Of a stretch of DNA of 31,060 nucleotides, positions 22,321-30,119 are shown piece by piece. The DNA is taken from positions 1 through 31,060 of the forward strand of contig JBMOLL010000131.1 of NCBI GenBank assembly GCA_049325415.1, given 5' to 3'. A model generated the notes under the pieces. That model saw only the letters and a program-made list of their open reading frames with translations, was not told where the DNA came from and searched no databases. The first letter of the stretch is position 1, and the number at the start of each line of letters is the position of its first letter. Source of the DNA: JBMOLL01 sp049325415. Lineage in GTDB: Bacteria > Bacteroidota > Bacteroidia > Bacteroidales > GCA-2748055. Made by a program: the position numbers and the translations under genes.

Positions 22321-24300
22321 ATGAGACTCAGCATAATTCCGATCATCATATCCGCCATGCTTGTCTGCCAGGCAAACCTGCATGCCCGGACCGATACCCT
22401 TGACCGCATCGTGGGAAACGGCGAAGCCATCAACCTTAATCTGCTCTGGTATTCCATAAATTACGGGGATATCTCCTGGGAGTACTCATCAAACGGGAAC
22501 GACTGGGTGGCAATAAGCAACGAAAACACCAAAAACTACAGATTCGAAGCCTCTGCCGATCGCCTGTACCGTGCCAGGGTGAATTCCGGTACCTGCGATC
22601 CCTTTTATTCCAGGATCACCCGCCTGATGGTCGCCGACATATTCATTGACTCAGTATTCGGGGTCGGTGTGAGTGAAGCCTCCGTTGCAGCAAGCTTCCC
22701 CGAGAACGGAATTACCTTTACCGAATCGGGAATCCGCTGGAGTAAGGATCCTCTGTTTGTCACAGGTGTAAATGAAATAATCAACAATTCGGGAGAGAAG
22801 CAGTTCAGAGCCGACCTTACCGGCCTCGAAACCGGGGCCACCTTTTATACCCGTCCATTTATCAGACTGACTGACGGTACAATTGTCAGCGGCAAAGCAC
22901 AGTCTTTCTCTACACTTGAAATAAAACGACTTCCCCTGGCTAATACCGGCACAACAACTGCCAGTCTCTTCTATATTTTTTCAGCTACGCCGGATCCCTC
23001 GGAACACGGCATTTGTTACGGCACAGAACCTGATCCTGACCTGAGTTCAGGAAAGGCAGCAGGGATTGCCGACGGAGAGGAATACCGGGCCGATCTGCAA
23101 AACCTGAACCCGGGTTCGCTTTATTATGCAAAACCCTATATGATCATTAACGGTGTGACACTTTTCGGTGAAGCTTTTACTTTCAGGACATATACCAATT
23201 ATTCCTCTTACCCTGTGGAAACAGTAACGCCCGCTGTTTCGCACAGGATCGTCTGGAACAATCCCTCAACGGCACGTAAAATATCAGCTGCCGGAACCTT
23301 TGCTGATTATGGCCGGATCCGCAGGGTCGGGAACAGCGACACCCTCCTGCTCACCTATCACGGCGGTCCATCCAACGGCGACTGGACCAATATCTACCTG
23401 AGGAAAAGCACAGATAATGGAACCACCTGGCAACCTCAGCAAACTATCAGGAATATAAGCGATTACAACTCATCCTACTGGCGGTTCTGCAATCCTGAAC
23501 TGCTGGTGATGAAGAACGGCTGGGTCATGCTTGCCTTTGAGGCGAACGCCAAACCCGACGAAAACAAAAGCGAGGTGCATATCCTTATCAGTAAGGATAC
23601 CTGTCGCACCTGGGAAGAACCTGTTAAATATCTTACAGGCCGCTCCTGGGAGCCAGCCATGGTTGAACTCCCCGAAGGGGAAATTGAACTGTTCTATTCA
23701 TCTGAGGCAAGATGGTGGCCGGTCGAGCCCATCTACCAGGAGATTATGGTCATCCGGTCGACTGATCAGGGAGCAAGCTGGTCAAAACCAAAGACTGTGG
23801 CTTATTATCCTGCCAAAAGAGACGGTATGCCCGTTCCGGTACTTCTACCGGGAAACAGAGGGATTGCCTTCGCTATCGAAACTGTAAACAGTGCCGTATC
23901 GCCCTATATCATTAAAAGGGATCTCGCGTCCGACTGGGTGCTCACAACCAGTAACTTCGACAATAATACCTATCGCTGGCTGGTTAGCGGTTTCAGCGGA
24001 CACGGCGGCGCCCCCTATCTCCTGCGGCTCCCCAGCGGTGAATTGGCGCTTTCAGCGCATATCTACAGGGGTGGCGACTGGCATCAGAACAACTATATGC
24101 AGGTGATGGTGGGCGACAGCAATGCAAAGAATTTCAGCAGGCTCAGCAGCCCCTGGCCCGACCTGCCAAGCAATGAAAGCGCCGTAAACAACTCCCTCTT
24201 CCTGAAAAACCAGAACACGGTAGTTGCCGTTTCATGCAGGATGTTCACCGACGGAAGCGGAGGTATTTACTGGCTGGAGGGGACCATTACTCCCGATTAA
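22321..24300 (+). CDS. Exported Asp-box propeller glycosidase, GH93/sialidase-like
   Basis: This 659-residue exported protein has a signal peptide (1-22), two or three beta-sandwich modules (about 28-290, with repeated LTGLETGATFYTRPFIR- and LQNLNPGSLYYAKPYMI-type strands as in fibronectin-like domains), and a six-bladed propeller (about 305-659). Asp boxes are seen at STDNGTTW (363-370), SKDTCRTW (424-431, Cys for Gly) and STDQGASW (480-487). The segments SWEPAMVELPEGEIELFYS and DGMPVPVLLPGNRGIAFAIE resemble GH93 exo-arabinanases more than true sialidases, which fits the GH43 and GH172 neighbours; the family choice is tentative. It starts 10 nt after the small T9SS gene. Confidence 0.8.
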   Translation: MRLSIIPIIISAMLVCQANLHARTDTLDRIVGNGEAINLNLLWYSINYGDISWEYSSNGNDWVAISNENTKNYRFEASADRLYRARVNSGTCDPFYSRITRLMVADIFIDSVFGVGVSEASVAASFPENGITFTESGIRWSKDPLFVTGVNEIINNSGEKQFRADLTGLETGATFYTRPFIRLTDGTIVSGKAQSFSTLEIKRLPLANTGTTTASLFYIFSATPDPSEHGICYGTEPDPDLSSGKAAGIADGEEYRADLQNLNPGSLYYAKPYMIINGVTLFGEAFTFRTYTNYSSYPVETVTPAVSHRIVWNNPSTARKISAAGTFADYGRIRRVGNSDTLLLTYHGGPSNGDWTNIYLRKSTDNGTTWQPQQTIRNISDYNSSYWRFCNPELLVMKNGWVMLAFEANAKPDENKSEVHILISKDTCRTWEEPVKYLTGRSWEPAMVELPEGEIELFYSSEARWWPVEPIYQEIMVIRSTDQGASWSKPKTVAYYPAKRDGMPVPVLLPGNRGIAFAIETVNSAVSPYIIKRDLASDWVLTTSNFDNNTYRWLVSGFSGHGGAPYLLRLPSGELALSAHIYRGGDWHQNNYMQVMVGDSNAKNFSRLSSPWPDLPSNESAVNNSLFLKNQNTVVAVSCRMFTDGSGGIYWLEGTITPD

Positions 24301-24370
24301 ACTTTTCGGCACACGGAAAAGGACAGACTTTAGAAACATATCAGGGAACAGAGAACTAAAATTGCCCGCT

Positions 24371-25519
24371 ATGAAAAATTTACGTTCACTACAATTATTA
24401 ATGACACTAGGGCTGTCGGTCACCCTCTCCGGACAGGCGCCGTCAACTTTCAGCGGACTGGAGACCGGGATGGATAACCTGTACAGGTTATCCGATGCAA
24501 AAACCTATTCGATCAGTCCGGAAAATTTCACAGGCGCAAAAGGTGAAGGAGGAAAAGCGACTGAAGGAACCGGAAACAGGGCGTCTCGCGATCTGGGTCA
24601 GGGCTGGAAAGTCAGTCCGAGCGTGGTGATACGCCCGCATGAAACCTTTACCCTGGCCGAAATTACCGGACCCGGCGCTATCAGGCATATCTGGATGACG
24701 CCTACCGGCAACTGGCGCTTTTCCATACTCCGGATTTACTGGGACGACGAAAAGGAGCCATCTGTGGAATGCCCTGTCGGGGATTTCTTCGGGATGGGCT
24801 GGAACGAATACGCCCGGCTAACGTCTCTGGCCGTTTGTGTGAATCCGGGCAGTGCCTTCAACTGTTACTGGACCATGCCCTTCCGAAAAAAATGCCGTAT
24901 AACCATGGAAAATATCGATGAAGAGCAGATGGTGCTCTATTACCAGGTTGATTATATGCTGGGCCAGATACCGGATGATGCCGCTTACCTTCATGCCCAG
25001 TTCCGCCGGACCAACCCCGATCTGACCTCAGTCTATACCCTCATTGACGGGGTTAAGGGAAAGGGCCACTATGTCGGAACCTATATGGCCTGGCAGGTGA
25101 ATAATAACGGATGGTGGGGAGAAGGGGAAATGAAGTTTTTCATTGATGGCGATAAGGATTTCCCGACCATCTGTGGCACCGGCCTTGAGGATTATTTCTG
25201 CGGATCCTATAATTTCGAGAACAGAAAAACGCACCAGTACGAAGAGTTCTGCACACCCTACAGCGGACTTCACCAGGTGATACGACCCGATGGCCTGTAC
25301 CAATCGCAGCAGCGCTTCGGCCTGTACCGCTGGCATATTACAGATCCAATACGCTTCGACAAAGATCTTAGAATTACGGTGCAGGACCTCGGATGGAAGA
25401 GCGGCGGACGCTACCTGCCGCAAAAATCTGATATTGCCTCCGTGGTATTCTGGTACCAGGCTGAACCACATCACAGTTTCCCCGTTTTTCCGTCGAAAGA
25501 TGAACTTGAAGTGAACTGA
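24371..25519 (+). CDS. GH172 (DUF2961) family glycoside hydrolase
   Basis: This 382-residue exported protein has a signal peptide (MKNLRSLQLLMTLGLSVTLSGQ) and a complete DUF2961 domain, now glycoside hydrolase family 172. Hallmarks are RHIWMTP (105-111), VGDFFGMGWNEY (136-147), GEGE with Glu253 and GTGLEDYFCGSY with Glu273; these two conserved glutamates match the expected catalytic pair. Characterised GH172 enzymes act on alpha-D-fructofuranosides and alpha-D-arabinofuranosides, all furanose substrates. The reading frame opens earlier (24224) inside the previous gene, but the ATG at 24371 gives the signal peptide. It is the last gene of the PUL; no plus-strand terminator was recognised after it. 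Confidence 0.9.
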   Translation: MKNLRSLQLLMTLGLSVTLSGQAPSTFSGLETGMDNLYRLSDAKTYSISPENFTGAKGEGGKATEGTGNRASRDLGQGWKVSPSVVIRPHETFTLAEITGPGAIRHIWMTPTGNWRFSILRIYWDDEKEPSVECPVGDFFGMGWNEYARLTSLAVCVNPGSAFNCYWTMPFRKKCRITMENIDEEQMVLYYQVDYMLGQIPDDAAYLHAQFRRTNPDLTSVYTLIDGVKGKGHYVGTYMAWQVNNNGWWGEGEMKFFIDGDKDFPTICGTGLEDYFCGSYNFENRKTHQYEEFCTPYSGLHQVIRPDGLYQSQQRFGLYRWHITDPIRFDKDLRITVQDLGWKSGGRYLPQKSDIASVVFWYQAEPHHSFPVFPSKDELEVN

Positions 25520-25593
25520 AGCACTTTCCGGTCCAGCCAGTCAAAACAAAGGTAGAATAGCTTTGTGGCAGTCTTTTCGCCGGCCGGAACAGG

Positions 25594-25624
25594 CAAAAAA
25601 AAACAACCCTGAATCTCAGAGTTG
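25594..25624 (-). terminator. Intrinsic terminator for the acidic-protein gene
   Basis: On the minus strand CAACTCTGA (25624-25616) pairs with TCAGGGTTG (25612-25604), one internal mismatch, around a 3-nt loop and runs into ten T's (25603-25594). It lies about 110 nt beyond the stop of the minus-strand gene at 25732. A second inverted repeat (25647-25675, GGAGG/CCTCC core) lies between. Confidence 0.85.
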
Positions 25625-25731
25625 TATGGCATGACATTCATGCGTAACCGTTTACCTCCCCCGGAGGCAAACCGGTTTACATTCCCAATTCTCTCCTATG
25701 GCTGTGGATTCTCCTGACAACAACGAAGGGA

Positions 25732-25974
25732 TTAAAAATCATCTTCCTCCTCTTCATCGATGTCTTCGTCTTCCTCCTCTTCGTCATCATAGAAATCGTC
25801 TTCCCAGTCGTCTCCGCCTTCCTCTTCTTCGTCGAAATCTATGTCATCGTCATTGTACTGCCAGTCATCATCATCCGTTTCCTCATCGTCCTGCCAGTCA
25901 TCATCCTCTTCGCCATAAAGGTCCTTAATCTCTTCATCAAAAAGACCGAGGTTGTCGTAAGTAAAGCGTCCCAT
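25732..25974 (-). CDS. Extremely acidic small protein
   Basis: This 80-residue protein starts with an ordinary stretch (MGRFTYDNLGLFDEEIKDLYG) and continues as an almost pure Asp/Glu tract broken by evenly spaced aromatic residues (DDDWQDDEE, DDDDWQYNDDD, DDWEDDFYDD). More than half of the residues are acidic and there is almost no basic residue. It has no signal peptide and is probably unfolded and cytosolic. It could be a nucleic-acid mimic, a cation or histone-like-protein binder, or a charged chaperone-like protein; none can be shown. A good terminator behind it argues that it is a real gene rather than low-complexity sequence. Confidence 0.75.
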   Translation of the reverse strand: MGRFTYDNLGLFDEEIKDLYGEEDDDWQDDEETDDDDWQYNDDDIDFDEEEEGGDDWEDDFYDDEEEEDEDIDEEEEDDF

Positions 25975-26469
25975 GTTAAATTGAAATTTTGAATAGTTTT
26001 TTCTGAAGTGAATATAAAAATGAATTACGAAATGAAGAACAATTGATTTATTTTTTCTGCTTTTTTCATTGTCTTGTATCGCGTTGAATATCTGATATTT
26101 AAAAACTATTTTTTTATTTTTTTCTATCCGGTCAGGTCAATGAACCTGCAAAACGGCCCTTTTTGACCTCATTTTTATCCTTTGTACGCCGAATATTCCG
26201 CAAAGGTTCCATGACCGGGGAGAAAAAAAAGGGGAAGTGGAGATAAAGGCTTAAGTGCCCTGTCATGGCTGCGTACAGAAGATAACAGCAGAATAATTAC
26301 TCTTTCTTCCTGTACTTTGCGGGCCCGAGAGCACCTACAGGCCAACAAGCCCTCAAAGGCAGACATTGGGGATAATCATGGCAGGAAATTTGTAGTTCCT
26401 GAACACGGACCGGAAGACTTTTCCGGTGCACATTTCCTTAAAGAGTATACCATTTATAATACAGACCGA
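25975..26469. other. Divergent AT-rich intergenic region
   Basis: This 495-nt stretch separates the minus-strand acidic-protein gene from the plus-strand M48-like gene and should carry both promoters. The left half is very AT-rich with T- and A-runs. A GTACTTTGC sequence at 26313-26321 resembles the -7 element of Bacteroidota promoters but lacks a good TTG upstream. A frame open from 26317 runs in phase into the M48-like gene, but the signal peptide starts only at 26470. No RNA gene or repeat was recognised. Confidence 0.5.
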
Positions 26470-27936
26470 ATGAAAACACCGATCAGCATTTTTCTGCTCA
26501 TGATCTCTGCCGCCCTGATGGCACAACCGGTTTTCAACCTGAACTATGAGGTCATTCAGCCTTTCAGGCCGGTTAACAGCATAACCCGGCTGGAAAAGGG
26601 ATCCCAGATCAAGATCAGTTCCGTCCCAATCCAGAACTCCGGCACTTCTTCCACCAATATATATGTAGCTGAATCTGGTGGGGAGAAGTTTCTGCTCCGG
26701 CAGGAGCATCTCAAAAATCTCCGGCTTCTCGATAATAAACTGACAACAGACCAACTCTGGCAGCTGGCCATTATGGATTCCCGCTTCCCTTCATCCTTCC
26801 TTAAAGAAGGCCTGAAAAAAACCGAGCGGGCAGCTCTGAATGAGGAAAACCGGATGTTGATCAGCAATTTAAGCAATAATGGCTGTTTTTTCAACGATCC
26901 CTATATCACCGACTATCTCCGGCGCCTCCTTTGCCAGATCAGTGGTCCCGGGCTCCGCGACGGACGGCCGGCAGCAATGAATGTCCTTGTTATATTTGAT
27001 CCCTGGCCCCGTTCCTATTCTTTTTCCAACGGGACCATCCTGCTCTCAACCGGACTTTTTTCCACGCTGAGCTCAGAAGAGGAAATGATCTCGGTACTGA
27101 CAAGGGAAGTGGCGCATATCGTGATGGATCACCAGTTCGAGAATTACAGCCACATCGAGTATAACACCTTTGGCCCGGAGTTCTGGTATGAGTACTACCA
27201 GGATCTGGCTATCCCGGGTAATATCCTTGCAAATCTCAGGTACGACCTTTACACAGGATACAGTCAGACCACCCCGGCCACCCCGGAGAAACTGGGTCTG
27301 CCCTCCCCTGTGACTGAAAAACTCGGACTTAAATACACCGACGAACAAAACAAAAGTGCTTCCATTGCTGCCAAACGCATCCTTAAACACCTGGGCATTG
27401 ATACCCTGGCCCTGACCTCGGCTGATACCAGGATAGTGAATTTCTTCTCGGGACAGTTCAGTCAGAGCACTTCCCTTCTGCCGGAAACCGGTGATCCCTC
27501 CTGGCTCAAACTGCCGTTTTACGACCTGAATTATATCAGGGAATTATCGATGATATCGACGCTCTCTGCCTCTTATTTCCTTAAATCAGGTTATTATTCG
27601 GCTGCCGATCTGATGGTTACAAGAAACATCGTAACGGGAGTTGCAACTGAAGATGATTACCTGATTAAAGCAGAACTGATCGCCAGATTGCAGGACAGCC
27701 CTGAAAGCACGGCCCGGGCCCTGAAATATCTGGAAATGGCTGAGACGGTCCAGGTCAATCCCCGCTATTATCTGCCACGCCTGAAGGCCCTGGCTTACCT
27801 GAGGTTGAATCAGACCGAAGAAGCGATCGCCGAACTGAAAAAATACCTTTCAGCGCTCAAAACGATCCAACCCGATGATGAACTCCTGAATGAGATGGAA
27901 TGGGTACGTGGCGTACTGTTTAAACTGGGAGGCTGA
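26470..27936 (+). CDS. Exported M48-like metallopeptidase homolog with broken zinc site, TPR tail
   Basis: This 488-residue protein has a signal peptide (MKTPISIFLLMISAALMAQ). The middle resembles M48 (BepA/Oma1-like) peptidases: NGTILLSTGLFSTLSSEEEMISVLTREVAHIVMDHQ. The zinc motif expected as HExxH reads REVAH (Arg212, Glu213, His216), and the downstream ligand motif, usually ExxxD in an EADRLG-like helix, reads KSASIAAKR (295-303). Two of three zinc ligands are therefore missing and it is probably not a peptidase. The C-terminus (about 405-480) looks like TPR helices (ALKYLEMAETVQVNPRYYLP, TEEAIAELKKYLS). The ATG at 26470 was chosen for the signal peptide. It may act as an envelope chaperone or scaffold. 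Confidence 0.8.
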   Translation: MKTPISIFLLMISAALMAQPVFNLNYEVIQPFRPVNSITRLEKGSQIKISSVPIQNSGTSSTNIYVAESGGEKFLLRQEHLKNLRLLDNKLTTDQLWQLAIMDSRFPSSFLKEGLKKTERAALNEENRMLISNLSNNGCFFNDPYITDYLRRLLCQISGPGLRDGRPAAMNVLVIFDPWPRSYSFSNGTILLSTGLFSTLSSEEEMISVLTREVAHIVMDHQFENYSHIEYNTFGPEFWYEYYQDLAIPGNILANLRYDLYTGYSQTTPATPEKLGLPSPVTEKLGLKYTDEQNKSASIAAKRILKHLGIDTLALTSADTRIVNFFSGQFSQSTSLLPETGDPSWLKLPFYDLNYIRELSMISTLSASYFLKSGYYSAADLMVTRNIVTGVATEDDYLIKAELIARLQDSPESTARALKYLEMAETVQVNPRYYLPRLKALAYLRLNQTEEAIAELKKYLSALKTIQPDDELLNEMEWVRGVLFKLGG

Positions 27937-28124
27937 ATCGGCGCCGGAAGTACTCAATGCCTGTTTTATTCATGCTTTGTCCGGTATCAGGGTACCGGGA
28001 GCCTTCCCTCCTGTAGGCGCTCAATGTAAAATAGCCTTGCACGGGCCTGTTTTGATTTCTGATAATATCATTCTGGCCCGACGATACCCGGAGCTTTCCC
28101 GGGAGCTGTACCTAAATAATATGT

Positions 28125-28811
28125 TCAATCGGCTTTTTCAGAGCCTTTCTCCCCCGCTGCCTGTTTTAAGGGTGCCCGCTCCATCTTCTTTGCCCGGGTC
28201 AGCTGATCTTCAAGCTCATTGACCTTTTTCTCGGTGTCCTCAATGTTTTTCATCTTTTCCTCATAGTCCCTGTCTGAAAGTTTCCCTTCTGACTTTTCCT
28301 TTTCAGCTGTTTCCCTTGCCACCCGGATCTTTTCCCGCGCTGAGGCTACTTTTTCCTCACCCGATTTCACTGATTCATCCAACTCTTTCTGTTTCTGTTC
28401 GTGCTGCATCTTCGCTTCTTCTGCCCGTTGCTGACCAAATTCTTTCCCCGTCAGGCCTTCTTTATCTTTTCCATAGGCATAGCCTTCCCCGTCTTTTGCC
28501 TTGTCCTCTATCTTCTCCTTTTCTTTTTCAAGACCCTCTTTGATCTTTTCTCCTTCCTTCTCCATTGCATGCCCGGCTTTTTCAGCTTCCTTCTCCAGCT
28601 TCTGGCCACCTTTTTCAACCTCTTTCTTTACTTCACCAGCTACTTTCCCCGCCTCTTTTTCCACTTTCCTTGCGGCTTCTTCAGCCTTTTCTACTTTTTC
28701 ACTTTTTACTGTTTCTTTTTTGCCCTTTCCCTGGCCCTGCTGGGCATAGAGCGGGTTTCCGGATATGATAAAAAGTCCTGTTACCAGTAATGCGCTAATT
28801 AAACTCTTCAT
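28125..28811 (-). CDS. Secreted LEA-like charged coiled-coil protein
   Basis: This 228-residue protein has a signal peptide (MKSLISALLVTGLFIISGNPLYAQ) and a Lys/Glu/Ala-rich mature part. Residues 37-105 repeat EKAEEAARKVEKEAG-like units, close to the 11-residue pattern of group 3 LEA proteins and other amphipathic-helix proteins. A short conserved-looking segment GKDKEGLTGKEFGQQRAEEAK (114-134, partly glycine-rich) divides it from a C-terminal coiled coil (150-210). It likely sits in the periplasm, perhaps in envelope stabilisation or desiccation tolerance; that is inference. Start at 28811 gives the signal peptide; it begins 10 nt after the lipoprotein gene and forms an operon with it. Confidence 0.8.
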   Translation of the reverse strand: MKSLISALLVTGLFIISGNPLYAQQGQGKGKKETVKSEKVEKAEEAARKVEKEAGKVAGEVKKEVEKGGQKLEKEAEKAGHAMEKEGEKIKEGLEKEKEKIEDKAKDGEGYAYGKDKEGLTGKEFGQQRAEEAKMQHEQKQKELDESVKSGEEKVASAREKIRVARETAEKEKSEGKLSDRDYEEKMKNIEDTEKKVNELEDQLTRAKKMERAPLKQAAGEKGSEKAD

Positions 28812-28821
28812 GGTCAACGAT

Positions 28822-29031
28822 TTAAAGTTTATCAATCATTTCATCTACATCTCCGGCAGCTTTATCAATAGCTGATTTCAGACTGTCGATTTCAAACGAA
28901 AGGGAATCAAGGGTCCGGATTTCACTCTGCGTGGCGGGATCCATCTTCTGTTCGTCTGCCCTGGAACCTTTGCCACCACAACCGGCAATAACCAGGGCAA
29001 GAAGGGTCATTAAGAACATTAATTTTTTCAT
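28822..29031 (-). CDS. Small lipoprotein with heptad-repeat C-terminus
   Basis: This 69-residue lipoprotein (MKKLMFLMTLLALVIAGC, Cys18) has a mature part of about 50 residues: a polar linker GGKGSRADEQKMDP then a helix with Leu/Ile at heptad positions (LDSLSFEIDSLKSAIDKAAGDVDEMIDKL). It resembles Lpp-like trimer-forming lipoproteins in design, though not recognisably homologous. It is the first gene of a two-gene operon with the secreted coiled-coil protein (10 nt gap), so the two may interact through their coiled coils. Confidence 0.8.
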   Translation of the reverse strand: MKKLMFLMTLLALVIAGCGGKGSRADEQKMDPATQSEIRTLDSLSFEIDSLKSAIDKAAGDVDEMIDKL

Positions 29032-29117
29032 AACGGAAGTATTAGATTTAAGTGATTGGGAGACAAATTAAGGAATATCCTGATCTATAACAAACTATAT
29101 TGCCAGAGGTCTTCCGG

Positions 29118-29151
29118 AAAAAAACTGAAAGCCGGGAACTCTGCGCTTCAG
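29118..29151 (-). terminator. Intrinsic terminator at the stop of the Cys-rich gene
   Basis: On the minus strand CTGAAGC (29151-29145) pairs with GCTTTCAG (29132-29125, one bulged T) across a 12-nt loop and is followed by seven T's (29124-29118). The hairpin overlaps the stop codon at 29150-29148, so the short gene and its terminator are fused. Confidence 0.7.
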
Positions 29152-29318
29152 ATCTCTTTCACCCCGGGTGCCCGGATAATGATCTGATTGCTGCAGCCGG
29201 CGCAGACCCACATCTCACAACCTGTACAGGCAAAACAGTTCCCGCAGGACTTTTCCAGATCGGCTGTGTTCCAGACACTCCGGCAAACCGGACATTCAAC
29301 CTGCTTATCCTCTGGCAT
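29148..29318 (-). CDS. 56-residue protein with four CxxC pairs
   Basis: A short gene reads from the ATG at 29318 to a TGA at 29148. Its 56 residues start MPEDKQVECPVCRSVWN and contain eight cysteines in four CxxC pairs: Cys9/12, 25/28, 31/34 and 39/42, the middle two fused as CGNCFACTGC. The C-terminus is NQIIIRAPGVKEI. The spacing suits two structural zinc sites or an iron-sulfur cluster; rubredoxin- or zinc-ribbon-like folds are possible. It follows the flavoprotein reductase gene by 41 nt on the same strand and ends in a T-run terminator, so it is likely the second gene of that operon and perhaps the reductase's partner. The plus-strand frame here is considered a shadow. Confidence 0.72.
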   Translation of the reverse strand: MPEDKQVECPVCRSVWNTADLEKSCGNCFACTGCEMWVCAGCSNQIIIRAPGVKEI

Positions 29319-29359
29319 GAATTTTCCAATAAGGTGAAAAAAGAGATACAGGGTTCGGA

Positions 29360-30019
29360 TCAGAAATAAACTTCCAGACTGATGTGCTCCGCAGGGATCC
29401 CCCGTTTGCTCAGGATGTCGTACACTGAGTAGATCATCCGGCTGTTACCGCAGATATAATAACGTTCGTCGGGATCCGATCGCTTTTCCTGAAGGTATTC
29501 CGTAACCCTGCCATTATAGTTGCCCTTATTGTCGCCGGTGGTGCATAATACATAGCGGGTCAGATCGTAGTGATCCTTTTCATAGGCCTCCTCACCATAA
29601 CGTACGCCATGTATCAGACGGTAATCAATTCCAGGATAACTTTTCAGAAAGCTGTGAAAAGGAGCGATTCCTGTACCGGATGCTATAAACACCAGTTTTT
29701 TCTCAAAACGGTCATCCTCCCTCAGCTTCAGCCCGCCCATCGGTCCCTTCACCAGTAACTCATCACCGGGACGGCAATCCTTCAGTTTAAGGGATACATT
29801 GCCGTCAAGCACTTCCCGTACAAGGATCTCCAGGTAATCATCACTTTCGCCGCTGTAAATGGAATATTCCCTGCGCTGATCCAAGCCTTTCAGACCGACC
29901 GAAACATACTGTCCGGCATGGAAAGGCATATTATTACGATCGAAGCGGATAATAAAGGTATTATCCGTGAGGAATCTGACTTCCCTGACCGTGCTGACTA
30001 TACTGTTTCCCACCTTCAT
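29360..30019 (-). CDS. Ferredoxin/flavodoxin-NADP reductase-like flavoprotein
   Basis: This 219-residue cytosolic oxidoreductase is of the FNR superfamily. The FAD domain (about 1-98) has HAGQYVSVGL and the flavin-binding RREYSIYS (Arg50, Tyr52, Ser53); the NAD(P) domain (about 107-219) has the nucleotide loop FIASGTGIAPF (111-121) and the YYICGNSRMIYSV motif (187-199). The C-terminus HISLEVYF ends in an aromatic residue, as in bacterial FNRs where it stacks on the flavin. It transfers electrons between NAD(P)H and a one-electron carrier. There is no iron-sulfur domain in the chain, so a partner protein is needed, possibly the Cys-rich protein encoded next. It diverges from lipA. Confidence 0.92.
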   Translation of the reverse strand: MKVGNSIVSTVREVRFLTDNTFIIRFDRNNMPFHAGQYVSVGLKGLDQRREYSIYSGESDDYLEILVREVLDGNVSLKLKDCRPGDELLVKGPMGGLKLREDDRFEKKLVFIASGTGIAPFHSFLKSYPGIDYRLIHGVRYGEEAYEKDHYDLTRYVLCTTGDNKGNYNGRVTEYLQEKRSDPDERYYICGNSRMIYSVYDILSKRGIPAEHISLEVYF

Positions 30020-30119
30020 TCCCTGCTTGCCTCAATATTAATTATTTTAACACTATCCCCCGAAACAAAAAATAAACAATACGTGCTGCAGATTGTTCAA
30101 AACCTCCAAAGGGTCAACC

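Noticed and set aside
24224..24370. Upstream extension of the GH172 gene
   Set aside because: These 49 codons overlap the end of the preceding gene in another frame and place the signal peptide internally; the ATG at 24371 gives a normal exported protein.
26167..26200. TATCCTTTG as a promoter -7 element
   Set aside because: It has three rather than two bases between TA and TTTG, and the nearest TTTG upstream is far too close to serve as a -33 element.
28316..28790. Several plus-strand frames rich in Phe, Ser, Leu and Pro
   Set aside because: They are the complement of the Lys/Glu-rich codons (AAG, GAA, GAG) of the LEA-like gene and only look like membrane proteins because of that composition.
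29100..29369. An 89-codon plus-strand frame
   Set aside because: No family features; the minus strand over the same bases carries the four-CxxC protein with a terminator at its stop, a better explanation.
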